A stretch of 44,675 nucleotides of DNA, from positions 1 through 44,675 of the forward strand of contig JAIXTO010000026.1 of NCBI GenBank assembly GCA_027483885.1, given 5' to 3'. Each line of letters begins with the position of its first letter. Positions within the stretch are counted from its first letter, which is position 1. The stretch is from Rhizobiaceae bacterium (GTDB lineage: Bacteria; Pseudomonadota; Alphaproteobacteria; Rhizobiales; Rhizobiaceae). Below, piece by piece: positions 32,526-41,439 of the stretch. The notes below the pieces were generated by a model. The model saw only the letters and a list, made by a program, of their open reading frames with translations. It ran no database searches and was not told the origin of the DNA. Made by a program: the position numbers and the translations under genes.

Positions 32526-33506
32526 TCAGGCGGCCTTGCCGCTGCCGGTAAACTGTCCCTGAACGCGATACTGCACGAGATAGCTCGGCAGGATGCTGGA
32601 CAGAAGCGTCGGCGCAATGCCGAGGCCCTTCAGCGTGCGGCCTTCCTGCTCGGCAGCGCCCGAAACGACATTGTCGTTCTTCAGGAGCGTGACCTGGTCG
32701 CTGGTGAGCGGCGGCGTGATGAGGGGGATTTTGGAGGCGATGCTGCCGATGAAGGAGGCAATGCCGAAGGGCAGGGACACGAACGGGCGCTTGCGATAGG
32801 TGACGCGCAGCACTTCCTCGAGACACTGCTTGAAGGTCAGCACTTCTGCGCCGCCCAGCTCATAGATCGTGCCGGGTCTGGCCTTGCCATCGACGGAGAG
32901 CGCCACGGCTTCCGCCACGTCTTCCACAAAAACCGGCTGGAACTTCGTGTGGCCGCCGCCGATCAGCGGCAGGAACGGCATGGAGCGCGCCATATCGGCG
33001 AACTTGTTGAAGAAACCGTCCTCGCGGCCAAACACGATCGAGGGGCGCAGGATCACGGCGCCCGGCAGGATCGACAGGATGGCATCCTCGGCGCGGCCCT
33101 TCGAGCGGCCATAGGAGGAGGCCGATTTCGCATCGGCGCCGATGGCCGAGACATGGGTGAGCGTTGCGCCGGCGGCCCGGGCTGCCTCGGCAACGGCCTT
33201 GGCGCCGAATTCCTGCACGGCATCGAATGAGTTCTTGCCGCTTTCGAAGAGAATGCCGACGCAGTTGATCACATGGGTGGAACCGGCAACGGCCTGATCG
33301 ACTGACGCGCGGTAACGCAGGTTGGCCTGCACCAGCTGGATCTGGCCGGCATAACCGGCCGGGCGCAGGAAACCGGCAAGATCGGGACGGCGCACGGCAA
33401 CCCGGATGCGATAACCACGCTTGGCCAAGGCACGCACCACATGCCGGCCAACAAAACCGGAGCCTCCGAACACGGTGACGAGCGGCGGAAGATTGGACAT
33501 GGTCAT
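32526..33506 (-). CDS. Complex I NDUFA9-like NAD(P)-binding protein
   Basis: A 326-residue atypical SDR related to the NDUFA9 accessory subunit of respiratory complex I, which binds NAD(P)H without clear catalysis. The dinucleotide site is TVFGGSGFVGRHVVRAL (GxxGxxG). Further marks are VINCVGILFE, THVSAIGAD, ILRPSIVFGREDGFFNKFA, KFQPVFVEDVA and TIYELGGAEVLTF. The SYGRSKGRAE segment keeps a YxxSK-like arrangement. GGAG lies 8 nt before ATG 33506; a second ATG lies 6 nt on. In alphaproteobacteria such genes are commonly near uppP. Whether it associates with complex I here is inference. Confidence 0.9.
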   Translation of the reverse strand: MTMSNLPPLVTVFGGSGFVGRHVVRALAKRGYRIRVAVRRPDLAGFLRPAGYAGQIQLVQANLRYRASVDQAVAGSTHVINCVGILFESGKNSFDAVQEFGAKAVAEAARAAGATLTHVSAIGADAKSASSYGRSKGRAEDAILSILPGAVILRPSIVFGREDGFFNKFADMARSMPFLPLIGGGHTKFQPVFVEDVAEAVALSVDGKARPGTIYELGGAEVLTFKQCLEEVLRVTYRKRPFVSLPFGIASFIGSIASKIPLITPPLTSDQVTLLKNDNVVSGAAEQEGRTLKGLGIAPTLLSSILPSYLVQYRVQGQFTGSGKAA

Positions 33507-33610
33507 GGCAGTGCTCCGGAAGCCTTGGGAGAGATATATCTTCCTCTGTCTCTAGCCGATCCGTCCGGCAAGGTGAAGTGTCCTGTAAGGCACTCGGACG
33601 CGGGGAGAGC

Positions 33611-33653
33611 AAAAAGCCGCAGGCGATGCGGGACGCCGGCCGCAAGGCCGGCG
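33611..33653 (-). terminator. Tandem hairpins downstream of the DUF1330 gene
   Basis: Read on the minus strand, CGCCGGC/GCCGGCG (33653-33634) forms a 7-bp stem. It is followed by CCGCA/TGCGG (33631-33617), then CTTTTT. The pair lies just after the stop at 33664 and probably ends the pmtA-to-DUF1330 transcripts. Confidence 0.65.
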
Positions 33654-33663
33654 CCGGGAGGCA

Positions 33664-33951
33664 TCAGACGCCTTCGACGACCACCAGTTCGCCGTCTGCC
33701 ACTTCCTGGCGGATCTTTGCGGCGATCTGGTATTCGGGCGAATGAAAACAATCGATGGCGGCCTGCGCGGAGGGAAACTCGATGACGACGTTGCGCGCGC
33801 GCGACGTGCCTTCCAGCTCGGTGGCCTCGCCGCCGCGGGCGAGAAATACCGCACCGTATTTTTCAAATGCCGGCTTTGCGGCCGCGACATAATCCTTGTA
33901 GCGCTCCGGCTCGTTGATATCGATGCGGGCGATCCAGTATCCCTTGGCCAT
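33664..33951 (-). CDS. DUF1330 domain-containing protein
   Basis: A 95-residue cytoplasmic protein with the dimeric ferredoxin-like fold of DUF1330. Family marks are YWIARIDINEPERYKDYVAA, YGAVFLARGG, VVIEFPSAQAAIDCFHSPEYQ and the strand GELVVVEG at the end. Function is unknown; similar folds serve as small monooxygenases or EthD-like proteins. GGGAGA lies about 8 nt before the ATG. It is 42 bp downstream of pyrF on the same strand and likely in the same transcript. Confidence 0.92.
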   Translation of the reverse strand: MAKGYWIARIDINEPERYKDYVAAAKPAFEKYGAVFLARGGEATELEGTSRARNVVIEFPSAQAAIDCFHSPEYQIAAKIRQEVADGELVVVEGV

Positions 33952-33993
33952 TTTGCCGTCTCCCTTTTCGTGGTTTCTTCTGCGACTAGAGGC

Positions 33994-34686
33994 TTAAAGA
34001 GCCGTTGCCATCTCGGCAAGGATGGCGCGGGCAGCCGTCAGCGGATCGTCAGCCTTCACGATCGGGCGGCCGACGACGAGATGGCTGGAACCGGCCTTCA
34101 GTGCATCAAACGGGGTAACGACGCGCTTCTGGTCGCCGGCGTCTGCACCCTTCGGGCGGATGCCGGGGGTGACGAGCGCCATATCAGGCCCGATGATTTT
34201 TCGCACGGCGGCCGATTCCTCGGCCGAGCAGACGATGCCGCCCATGCCGGCCGCGCGCGCCTGTTCGGCCCGCGTCAGCACCAGCGTGTGCGGATCGTAT
34301 TCGTAACCGGCCTCGCGAAGATCCGCGTCGTCCATCGAGGTGAGCACGGTGACGCCGAGCAGGCAGAGGTTCGAGCCCTTTGCAGCTTCCACGGCCGCGC
34401 GCATGGCATTGGGATAGGCATGCAGCGTCAGCATGGTGACGCCCATCTTGACGATGTTTTCGACGCCCTTGGCCACCGTGTTGTCGATGTCGAGCAGCTT
34501 CATGTCGAGAAAGACCTGTTTGCCATCGGCCACCAGATCCCGCGCCAGCTCCAGCCCTCCGACAAAGGCCAGCTGATATCCGATCTTGTAGAAGGAGACG
34601 TCCGAACCGAGCGTTGTGACAAGGCTTTCCGCCTCTGCAACGGTTGGAACGTCGAGCCCGACGATCAGGCGGTCGCGTGGCGTCAT
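33994..34686 (-). CDS. pyrF: Orotidine-5'-phosphate decarboxylase
   Basis: A 230-residue TIM barrel that decarboxylates OMP to UMP, the last step of pyrimidine synthesis. The catalytic Lys/Asp array is [11 protein letters not shown]. Other marks are IVGLDVPT at the N-terminus, [25 protein letters not shown] and the phosphate-binding [19 protein letters not shown] lies 7 nt before ATG 34686, and that ATG overlaps the stop of the upstream phosphatase-like gene (TGATG). The open frame to 34836 is just overlap with that gene. Confidence 0.97.
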   Translation of the reverse strand: MTPRDRLIVGLDVPTVAEAESLVTTLGSDVSFYKIGYQLAFVGGLELARDLVADGKQVFLDMKLLDIDNTVAKGVENIVKMGVTMLTLHAYPNAMRAAVEAAKGSNLCLLGVTVLTSMDDADLREAGYEYDPHTLVLTRAEQARAAGMGGIVCSAEESAAVRKIIGPDMALVTPGIRPKGADAGDQKRVVTPFDALKAGSSHLVVGRPIVKADDPLTAARAILAEMATAL

Positions 34687-35285
34687 CACTTGTCTCCTTG
34701 CCAGAATTCCATCGGCGTCCAGTCGCATGTGAGGCGGCAATCGACAAGGGAGCGGGCCGGACGGAAGGCAAAAAGATTGCCGCCGCCACCCGGCTGGTCG
34801 CCGTCTCGGGCAATCGGCTTGCCCGCCAGATGGCATTTCAGCAGCGTGCCGACGCCGCCATGGCCGATGAAGGCGATGGGTCGCGCCGGATCATGATCGG
34901 CAAGCACACGGGAGACGGCGGAGACGATGCGCGCCTGCGCATCCATCGCCCGCTCCCAGCCTTTGAAACTTTCGGTCGGATGGGCAAAAAACCAGTCTGC
35001 GGCCGCTTCGAAGGCCGGCGGCGGCAGAAAACCGGTCGCCGAACGGTCGTTTTCGTGCATGGTCTCGTCGATCTCGGGTGTGACCGATGCCACCTCGGCA
35101 AGAATATTAGCCGTCTCGATCGCCTTCGTCTCGCCGCTGGAGATGATGCGGGCGAGATGTTTGACCCAGGGCAATGCCGCAGCCTTTCGGGTTCGCTCAA
35201 CCCCGAGATCGGAAAGCCCCCATTGCGGCACCGGCACCTCGGCCGAGATTTTCACCTGCGGGTGGGTGATGTAGACGGCAAACAT
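34686..35285 (-). CDS. Histidine phosphatase-like protein with altered RHG motif
   Basis: A 199-residue protein with the phosphoglycerate-mutase/acid-phosphatase fold. The usual RHG motif reads YITHPQV, keeping the nucleophile His but losing Arg and Gly. The next motif is [11 protein letters not shown], with Lys where Arg normally binds phosphate. The second His is kept in [10 protein letters not shown]. Such changes at two phosphate-contacting Arg positions suggest a different substrate or loss of activity. ATG 35285 follows a GGGGGG tract; a longer start at 35327 would overlap pmtA. It is coupled to pyrF by a TGATG overlap and lies 20 bp after pmtA. Confidence 0.82.
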   Translation of the reverse strand: MFAVYITHPQVKISAEVPVPQWGLSDLGVERTRKAAALPWVKHLARIISSGETKAIETANILAEVASVTPEIDETMHENDRSATGFLPPPAFEAAADWFFAHPTESFKGWERAMDAQARIVSAVSRVLADHDPARPIAFIGHGGVGTLLKCHLAGKPIARDGDQPGGGGNLFAFRPARSLVDCRLTCDWTPMEFWQGDK

Positions 35286-35305
35286 GTGGGCCCCCCGTGC
35301 AACTG

Positions 35306-35899
35306 TCAGGGCCGTGTATAGGTCCAAAGCTGCGCCGGCGGAATATTGCGCACGACAAAATCATAATGCTTGATCTGGTAACGATCAGGACGTGCGACGA
35401 TGGGCGAGACCGGGCCATAGGTGATCTGCATGACCGGGCGGCCGCGCGGCATGCGGTTTAGCAGGTCTTCCAGAAGCGCAATGCGCCGCTCCATCGGAAA
35501 GCTCAGCATCGGGATGGCGGAAATGACGGAATCGAACTGCCGGTCGCGGAAGTTCCCAAGCGTCTTTTCCAGATCGAAGGCATCGCCGTTGATGAAATTG
35601 ACGCGCGGGAAAGTCTTGGCCAGGTGCTGGTAGAAATCCGTCGAGAATTCGATCGAGACGAGATTTTCCGGCGTGATGCCCTTTTGCAGGATGGCCTTGG
35701 TGATGATGCCGGTGCCGGGGCCCAGTTCGAGGACCGGAAGGCCCGATTGCGGGGTGATGACGCTTGCCATGCGTCGGGCGGTGACGCCGGAGGTGGGCAA
35801 AATGGCGCCGACGCTTTTCGGCCCATCCATCCATCCCTTGAAGAAGCGGATTTCCTCATCGAATTTGCGGCCAAGCCGCTCTTTCAAACGCAACTCCAT
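35306..35899 (-). CDS. pmtA: Phospholipid N-methyltransferase (phosphatidylcholine synthesis)
   Basis: A 197-residue SAM-dependent enzyme that methylates phosphatidylethanolamine stepwise to phosphatidylcholine at the inner membrane. It matches the rhizobial PmtA type: KFDEEIRFFKGWMDGPKSVG near the N-terminus, SAM motif LELGPGTGIITKAIL, FINGDAFDLEKTLG and VMQITYGPVSPIV. It ends with RNIPPAQLWTYTRP. GGGAGA lies 6 nt before ATG 35899; the frame opens a few codons earlier without support. It heads a run with the phosphatase-like gene, pyrF and DUF1330. PmtA is typical of Rhizobiaceae and supports the assignment of the window. Confidence 0.95.
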   Translation of the reverse strand: MELRLKERLGRKFDEEIRFFKGWMDGPKSVGAILPTSGVTARRMASVITPQSGLPVLELGPGTGIITKAILQKGITPENLVSIEFSTDFYQHLAKTFPRVNFINGDAFDLEKTLGNFRDRQFDSVISAIPMLSFPMERRIALLEDLLNRMPRGRPVMQITYGPVSPIVARPDRYQIKHYDFVVRNIPPAQLWTYTRP

Positions 35900-35984
35900 G
35901 CATGATCTCCCGGCACTCAAAGCCTGACGTAAGCGCGTCGTGATGACGCAAAATCTCTAAAAAATGTCGCATCTAAAATGCGGC

Positions 35985-36014
35985 AAAAAAAGGGACCGGC
36001 GAACCGATCCCTTT
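35985..36014 (-). terminator. Rho-independent terminator of dnaN
   Basis: On the minus strand AAAGGGATCGG, loop TTCG and CCGGTCCC form an 11-bp stem with one mismatch, followed by TTTTTTT (ending at 35985). It begins 6 bp after the dnaN stop. Confidence 0.92.
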
Positions 36015-36019
36015 GAAAA

Positions 36020-37138
36020 TCATACCCGCATGGGCATCAAAACATAAAGTGCGTCGTCTCCGGCGGTATCGCGGACCAATGTCGGGGACCCCGCATCGGC
36101 CAGCATGAAGATGGCATCCTCGCCCGAAAGTTGGGCGGTAATATCGAGCAGGTACTTGGCGTTGAAGCCGATTTCCATGGCGTCGTTGTCGTAACCGACG
36201 GCGACTTCTTCCGTCGCACTGCCCGAATCCGGGTTGTTGACGGTGAGCAGCAACTGGCCTTCGCTGAGCGCCAGTTTCACGGCGCGGCCACGTTCCGACG
36301 AAATGGTCGAGACACGATCGACTGCGCGCGTAAAACTCTGGCAATCGACGCGCATTTCCTTGTCATTGCCGGTGGGGATGACGCGCTGGTAATCCGGGAA
36401 AGTGCCGTCGATCAGCTTGGAGGTCATCACCACCTGGCCGATGGTGAGGCGGATCTTTGCGTCCGACACTTCGACGGTGACGATCGTCTCGGGATTGTCC
36501 ACGAGCTTCTGCAGTTCGCCGACAGTCTTGCGCGGAATGATGATGCCCGGCATGCCTTCCGAGCCCGAGGGCGCGATGATATCGGCACGGGCAAGGCGGT
36601 GGCCATCGGTGGCGACCGCGCGCAGCTTCAGTTCGCCGCCGGCTTCGATCGTGTGGAAAAAGATGCCGTTGAGGTAATAGCGGGTCTCTTCGGTGGAGAT
36701 GGCAAACTGCGTGCGGTCGATCAGCATCTTCAGATCGGTCGCCTTGATCTTGAAGCCGTGGCTGAACGTGCCGGCGGTCAAATCCGGAAAATCCGATTCC
36801 GGCAGGCATTGCAGCGAAAATTTCGAGCGACCGGATTGCACCGTCATGCCGGCGCCATCCGGATTGGTGGCAAGCCGGACTTCGGCCCCGTCAGGCAGTT
36901 TGCGCACGATTTCATACAGCAGATGGGCCGGCACCGTGGTGGCGCCCGCCTGTTCGACCATCGCCGGCACTTCCTCGGTGATCTCCAGATCAAGGTCCGT
37001 CGCCTTCAGCGCCAGATCGTTGCCTGAAGCCTTCAGCAGCACGTTCGACAGGATCGGGATCGTGTTGCGCCGCTCCACGACCCTGTGGACGTGGTTCAGC
37101 GACTTCAGGAGGTTGGACCGCTCAAGAGTTATACGCAT
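36020..37138 (-). CDS. dnaN: DNA polymerase III beta subunit (sliding clamp)
   Basis: A full-length 372-residue clamp that tethers the replicative polymerase to DNA as a ring dimer. It starts MRITLERSNLLKSLNHVHRVVERRNTIPIL, of which RITLERSNLL and RRNTIPILSN are typical. Three clamp domains follow, with the hydrophobic-cleft segments LIDGTFPDY and the C-terminal YVLMPMRV (MPMR pocket). In many bacteria dnaN lies beside dnaA, but here neither dnaA nor recF is adjacent, as usual in rhizobia. A strong terminator follows. The 233 bp upstream are shared with the divergent rsmI and show no other gene. Confidence 0.97.
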   Translation of the reverse strand: MRITLERSNLLKSLNHVHRVVERRNTIPILSNVLLKASGNDLALKATDLDLEITEEVPAMVEQAGATTVPAHLLYEIVRKLPDGAEVRLATNPDGAGMTVQSGRSKFSLQCLPESDFPDLTAGTFSHGFKIKATDLKMLIDRTQFAISTEETRYYLNGIFFHTIEAGGELKLRAVATDGHRLARADIIAPSGSEGMPGIIIPRKTVGELQKLVDNPETIVTVEVSDAKIRLTIGQVVMTSKLIDGTFPDYQRVIPTGNDKEMRVDCQSFTRAVDRVSTISSERGRAVKLALSEGQLLLTVNNPDSGSATEEVAVGYDNDAMEIGFNAKYLLDITAQLSGEDAIFMLADAGSPTLVRDTAGDDALYVLMPMRV

Positions 37139-37371
37139 GGACGCTACCGCTTTCGACCGTGCCGGTCCGCGAGGGACCTTGCATGTTATTTCTGTCCGCA
37201 GTCTGGTCGGACGATGTGGACGGGCAAAATGGCAGAGTTTTTAACGAAAAGGCAAGGGGTGGGCGGGTCAGGCCGGCTTTATTTCCTGCTGGCAGCGGCT
37301 CGGCTCACAGCTTTCCGCACGTCGCCACCCGCGCTTGCTGAATGCAGGCCGCTCCCGCATAAAGGCTTCCT

Positions 37372-38307
37372 ATGAATGAAAGGCCTGATGAGACCGTGAC
37401 TGAAGACGAAAACACCTCGGGCCGCACCTATCGGGTGGCCAATGTGGCGGTGCCGGCGCGCCCGCTGGAGCCGGCGCTCTATCTGGTGGCGACCCCCATC
37501 GGCAATCTCGGCGACATGACGCTGCGGGCGCTGGAAACGCTGGCCGGCGCCGATGTTCTCGCCTGCGAGGATACGCGCGTGACCCGCGTGCTGCTCGACC
37601 GGTTCGGCATCGTCAACCGCCCTTACGCCTATCACGAACACAATGCCAACGAGGCCGGTCCGCGCCTTATTGCGGCGCTGGAGGCGGGCAAATCCGTGGC
37701 GCTGGTCTCGGATGCCGGCACGCCGCTGGTGTCTGATCCCGGCTACCGGCTTGGCCAGCTCGCCATCGAGGCCGGCCACCGGGTGGTGCCGATCCCGGGG
37801 CCATCCGCGCCGCTGGCAGCCCTCGTCGGCTCCGGCCTTCCCTCCGATGCCTTCCTGTTTGCCGGCTTTCTGCCGGTCAAGGACAAGGGCCGGCGCGACC
37901 GGCTGGCAGAACTTTCCAAAATTCCGGCAACGCTGATCTTCTTCGAATCGCCGCACCGCATCGGCGACACGCTGGCGATTGCCGCCGATGTTCTCGGCCC
38001 GACGCGGGCGGCCTGCGTGTGCCGGGAGCTCACCAAGACGTTCGAGGAGTTTCGCCGCGGCACGCTGGGTGACCTCTCTGCCTATTATGACGAGGAACGC
38101 ACGGTCAAAGGCGAGATCGTGCTCGTCATCGGCCCGCCCGCCCATGACGATATTCCGGCCGCTGTCGATGTCGACGTCATGCTGAAGGAACTGGCGCTTT
38201 CCATGCCCGCCACCAAGGCGGCGGCCGAGGCGGCACGCCTCACCGGCCTGTCGCGCAAGGATCTTTACCAGCGCCTCATCGAGCTGAAGGACGGCGATGG
38301 CGGCTAA
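37372..38307 (+). CDS. rsmI: 16S rRNA (cytidine-1402-2'-O)-methyltransferase
   Basis: A 311-residue tetrapyrrole-methylase-fold enzyme that methylates the ribose of C1402 in 16S rRNA. Family marks are LYLVATPIGNLGDMTLRALE, CEDTRVTRVLL, YHEHNANEAGP, LVSDAGTPLVSDPGY and FFESPHRIGDTL. About 35 extra residues precede the conserved part. AAAGGC lies just before the ATG. The stop overlaps the start of yraN by 11 bp, and the pair is a conserved arrangement. Confidence 0.96.
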   Translation: MNERPDETVTEDENTSGRTYRVANVAVPARPLEPALYLVATPIGNLGDMTLRALETLAGADVLACEDTRVTRVLLDRFGIVNRPYAYHEHNANEAGPRLIAALEAGKSVALVSDAGTPLVSDPGYRLGQLAIEAGHRVVPIPGPSAPLAALVGSGLPSDAFLFAGFLPVKDKGRRDRLAELSKIPATLIFFESPHRIGDTLAIAADVLGPTRAACVCRELTKTFEEFRRGTLGDLSAYYDEERTVKGEIVLVIGPPAHDDIPAAVDVDVMLKELALSMPATKAAAEAARLTGLSRKDLYQRLIELKDGDGG

Positions 38308-38665
38308 GGCTGGCAACCGGCAGCGCCGAAAAGCCGAGCGCCGCGGGCGCCTGTCGGAATACATGGCCGCCGTCTTCCTGATGGCCAAGGGCTACCGCAT
38401 TCTTGGCCTTCGGGTGCGCACGCCCGTCGGCGAAATCGACATCGTGGCGCGCAAGGGCGACCTTGTCGCCTTTGTCGAGGTGAAGGCGAGACGGCTTGAG
38501 ACGGCGGCCGTTGATGCCGTCGGCGGGTTCTCGCAGCAGCGCATCAGGGCGGCAAGCGACCTTTGGCTGGCCCGCCGCAGCGATGGGCACACTCTGTCGC
38601 AACGGTATGACATCATTGCCGTCAGGCCATGGCGGATACCCCGTCATTTCCCGGATGCGTTTTGA
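38297..38665 (+). CDS. YraN family (UPF0102) endonuclease-like protein
   Basis: A 122-residue protein with a restriction-endonuclease-like core. The PD-(D/E)xK motif is visible as [21 protein letters not shown], seen here as [11 protein letters not shown] and VEVKAR. The N-terminus is basic ([16 protein letters not shown]), and the family helix [17 protein letters not shown] follows. The physiological substrate is not established. It overlaps the 3' end of rsmI by 11 bp and is followed after 71 bp by gshB. Confidence 0.92.
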   Translation: MAAKAGNRQRRKAERRGRLSEYMAAVFLMAKGYRILGLRVRTPVGEIDIVARKGDLVAFVEVKARRLETAAVDAVGGFSQQRIRAASDLWLARRSDGHTLSQRYDIIAVRPWRIPRHFPDAF

Positions 38666-38736
38666 AAATCGCAAGCCCGTTGCCATTGAAGGTTCGCCGT
38701 CCTACATCTGGCGGGCAATTTGACAAGGGGCAGGGT

Positions 38737-39687
38737 ATGGCCAAGATCCGCAAAGTCGCGTTCCAGATGGACCATGTGTCCAGCATCAACATCGCGGGTG
38801 ATTCCACCTTCGCCATCGCGCTGGAAGCGCAGGCGCGCGGTTATGAGCTTTACCACTATACGCCCGACCGGCTGACCATGCGCGACGGGCGCATTTTCGC
38901 GGCGATCGAGCCGATGGCGCTGCGCGACGAAAAGGGCAACCACTTCACGCTAGGCGAACGCGAGCGCGTCGATCTCTCGACGATGGACGTCATTCATCTG
39001 CGCCAGGATCCGCCCTTCGACATGGGTTATATCACCTCGACACATCTGCTGGAGCGGCTGCATCCGAAGACGCTGGTGGTGAACGATCCGGCCTGGGTGC
39101 GCAATTCGCCGGAAAAGATTTTTGTCACCGAATTTGCCGACCTGATGCCGCCGACGCTGATCTCCCGCGATGTCGGCGAAATCACAAGTTTCCGCGACGA
39201 GATCGGCGATATCATCCTGAAGCCGCTTTATGGTAATGGCGGCGCCGGCGTGTTTCACTCCACCCGCGACGACCGCAATTTCACCTCGCTGCTCGAAATG
39301 TTTTCCCAGATGTATCGCGGCGAACCCTTTATTGCGCAAGGTTATTTGCCGGCCGTGCGCAAGGGCGACAAGCGCATTCTGCTGGTCGACGGCAAGCCCG
39401 TCGGCGCCATCAACCGGGTGCCGGCCGAGCATGACGCGCGCTCCAACATGCATGTGGGCGGGCGTGCGGAAGCAACCGAACTCACCGCGCGCGAAGAAGA
39501 AATCTGCGCCCGCATCGGCCCGGCCCTTCGTGAGCGCGGCTTCCTCTTCGTCGGCATCGACGTCATCGGTGACTTCATGACGGAGATCAATGTGACCTCG
39601 CCCACCGGCATCCGCGAGGTCAAAAAGTTCGGCGGTGCCGATGTTGCCGCTCTGTTGTGGGACGCTATCGAAGAAAAGCGGGGCTGA
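38737..39687 (+). CDS. gshB: Glutathione synthase
   Basis: A 316-residue ATP-grasp ligase that adds glycine to gamma-glutamylcysteine. Marks are [59 protein letters not shown] (ATP-binding Gly loop), [21 protein letters not shown] and the metal-site [27 protein letters not shown] immediately precedes ATG 38737; the longer frame to 38629 overlaps yraN and is not needed. The size matches the bacterial GshB norm. Confidence 0.97.
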   Translation: MAKIRKVAFQMDHVSSINIAGDSTFAIALEAQARGYELYHYTPDRLTMRDGRIFAAIEPMALRDEKGNHFTLGERERVDLSTMDVIHLRQDPPFDMGYITSTHLLERLHPKTLVVNDPAWVRNSPEKIFVTEFADLMPPTLISRDVGEITSFRDEIGDIILKPLYGNGGAGVFHSTRDDRNFTSLLEMFSQMYRGEPFIAQGYLPAVRKGDKRILLVDGKPVGAINRVPAEHDARSNMHVGGRAEATELTAREEEICARIGPALRERGFLFVGIDVIGDFMTEINVTSPTGIREVKKFGGADVAALLWDAIEEKRG

Positions 39688-39730
39688 TGCTGGGTCGCGC
39701 CCGTGTGCTCGTCACCCCTGTTCTCCTTTG

Positions 39731-39752
39731 TTCTGTTTATGGAAATACAGAA
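39731..39752. promoter_or_regulatory. Palindromic motif in the comM upstream region
   Basis: TTCTGT (39731-39736) and ACAGAA (39747-39752) form a 22-bp palindrome with a 10-bp centre, in an AT-rich stretch about 130 bp before comM. It is an operator-like site with no identified binder. It is not the direct-repeat LexA box known from alphaproteobacteria. Confidence 0.35.
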
Positions 39753-39883
39753 AAATCTAATACAGTAACTGGATAAAATTGTTCCGCGAATGTTCTTGTT
39801 TTAGTCCCGTGATTGTGTTTGATTGTATTTAGGCGCCACAACAACTTCAGTGGGTGGAACGCGGGCGCAAAAAGGGGCAGGGC

Positions 39884-41416
39884 ATGGTGGCGCGCGTCAG
39901 CACGGTGGCGTTCCAGGGCATAGAGGGCGTGCCTGTGGATGTGCAGGTCATGGTCGGCCCCGGCAAGCTGGGAATGCATATCGTCGGCCTGCCGGACAAG
40001 GCGGTGGCCGAAAGCCGGGAGCGGGTGCAGGCAGCGCTTCATGCGTCCGGCCTTGCCCTGCCGCCGAAGAAGATCACCATCAATCTGGCGCCCGCCGACC
40101 TGCCGAAGGAAGGCTCGCATTTCGATTTGCCGATTGCGCTTGGCCTGATGGCGGTGCTCGGCGCTATCCCGGCCGAGGCTCTCTCCGGTTACGTGGTGCT
40201 GGGCGAGTTGAACCTGGATGGAACGCTCGCCGCCGTTGCGGGTGCGCTCCCGGCGGCCATTGGCGCCAATGCGCAGGACAAGGGCCTGATCTGCCCCTTT
40301 GACAGCGGCGCGGAAGCGGCCTGGGCTGGCAGCGGTATCGATATTCTCGCGCCACGCAGCCTGATTGCGCTCGCCAACCATTTTCGCGGCACGCAGGTTC
40401 TGTCGCGACCGCAGCCGGCGGTGCGGGCCGCCCCGGCCAATCTGCCGGATCTCGCCGACATCAAGGGCCAGGAAAGCGCCAAGCGGGCGCTGGAAGTGGC
40501 AGCCGCCGGCGGCCATAATCTTTTGATGGTCGGGCCGCCCGGATCAGGCAAATCCATGCTGGCTGCACGGCTCCCCTCCATCCTGCCGCCGCTTTCGGCG
40601 GTGGAACTGCTCGAAGTGTCGATGATCCATTCGATCGCCGGCCAGCTTTCCGGCGGCAAGCTTTCTGACCGCCGGCCGTTTCGCACGCCGCATCACTCGG
40701 CCACCATGGCAGCGCTGGTCGGTGGCGGGCTCCGGGCAAAGCCGGGCGAGGCCTCGCTGTCGCATCACGGTGTACTTTTCCTCGACGAATTTCCGGAATT
40801 TTCGCCGCAGGTGCTGGATGCGCTGCGCCAACCGCTGGAAACCGGCGAATGCGTGATTGCGCGCGCCAATCACCGCGTGACCTATCCGGCCGCCATCCAG
40901 CTGGTGGCGGCCATGAACCCGTGCCGCTGCGGCATGGCGGGCGAGCCGGGGCACACCTGCGCCCGCGGGCCGCGCTGCGTGAGCGACTACCAGAACCGCA
41001 TTTCTGGGCCGCTGATGGACCGCATCGATATTCGCATCGACGTGCCCTCGGTCTCGGCTGCCGATCTCATCCGCCCGAGGCCTGCCGAAAGCAGTGCAAC
41101 GGTTGCAGCCCGTGTCGCGGCGGCGAGAGACCGTCAACGCGAACGCTTCGCAGACGCCGGTTTTCCAGCGATTGGCACCAATGCCCGCTGCTCGACGGCG
41201 CTCATCGAACAGTTTGCCGAACCGGATGCCGGCGGATTGCAGCTGTTGCGGGATGCGGCCGAAAAACTCAAATTCTCAGCGCGTGGTTATCACCGGGTGC
41301 TGAAGGTTGCCCGCACACTTGCCGATCTCGACGGTCAGGAGCGGGTGGGCCGCATTCATCTGGCCGAAGCCATTTCCTACCGGATTGCCGGCGAAAGACT
41401 GACGGCGGCGGCCTGA
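39884..41416 (+). CDS. comM: YifB/ComM family Mg-chelatase-like AAA+ ATPase
   Basis: A 510-residue AAA+ protein. The Lon-protease-like N-terminal domain spans about 1-190 (VGLPDKAVAESRERVQAAL, INLAPADLPKEGSHFDLPIA). The AAA core has Walker A GPPGSGKSMLAARL near 217, FLDEFPEF as Walker B, and NPCRCG plus CARGPRCVSDYQNRISGP as the Cys-rich insert. ComM is a branch-migration helicase that extends recombination during natural transformation in Vibrio and Haemophilus; in rhizobia the role is untested. ATG 39884 is preceded by AAAAGGGGCAGGGC; the frame opens 10 codons earlier at GTG 39854. Confidence 0.93.
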   Translation: MVARVSTVAFQGIEGVPVDVQVMVGPGKLGMHIVGLPDKAVAESRERVQAALHASGLALPPKKITINLAPADLPKEGSHFDLPIALGLMAVLGAIPAEALSGYVVLGELNLDGTLAAVAGALPAAIGANAQDKGLICPFDSGAEAAWAGSGIDILAPRSLIALANHFRGTQVLSRPQPAVRAAPANLPDLADIKGQESAKRALEVAAAGGHNLLMVGPPGSGKSMLAARLPSILPPLSAVELLEVSMIHSIAGQLSGGKLSDRRPFRTPHHSATMAALVGGGLRAKPGEASLSHHGVLFLDEFPEFSPQVLDALRQPLETGECVIARANHRVTYPAAIQLVAAMNPCRCGMAGEPGHTCARGPRCVSDYQNRISGPLMDRIDIRIDVPSVSAADLIRPRPAESSATVAARVAAARDRQRERFADAGFPAIGTNARCSTALIEQFAEPDAGGLQLLRDAAEKLKFSARGYHRVLKVARTLADLDGQERVGRIHLAEAISYRIAGERLTAAA

Positions 41417-41439
41417 ACAACCGACGCTTAGAGGCGGTG

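Noticed and set aside
33742..34896. 384-codon plus-strand open frame over DUF1330 and pyrF
   Set aside because: It covers two real genes on the other strand and lacks any motif.
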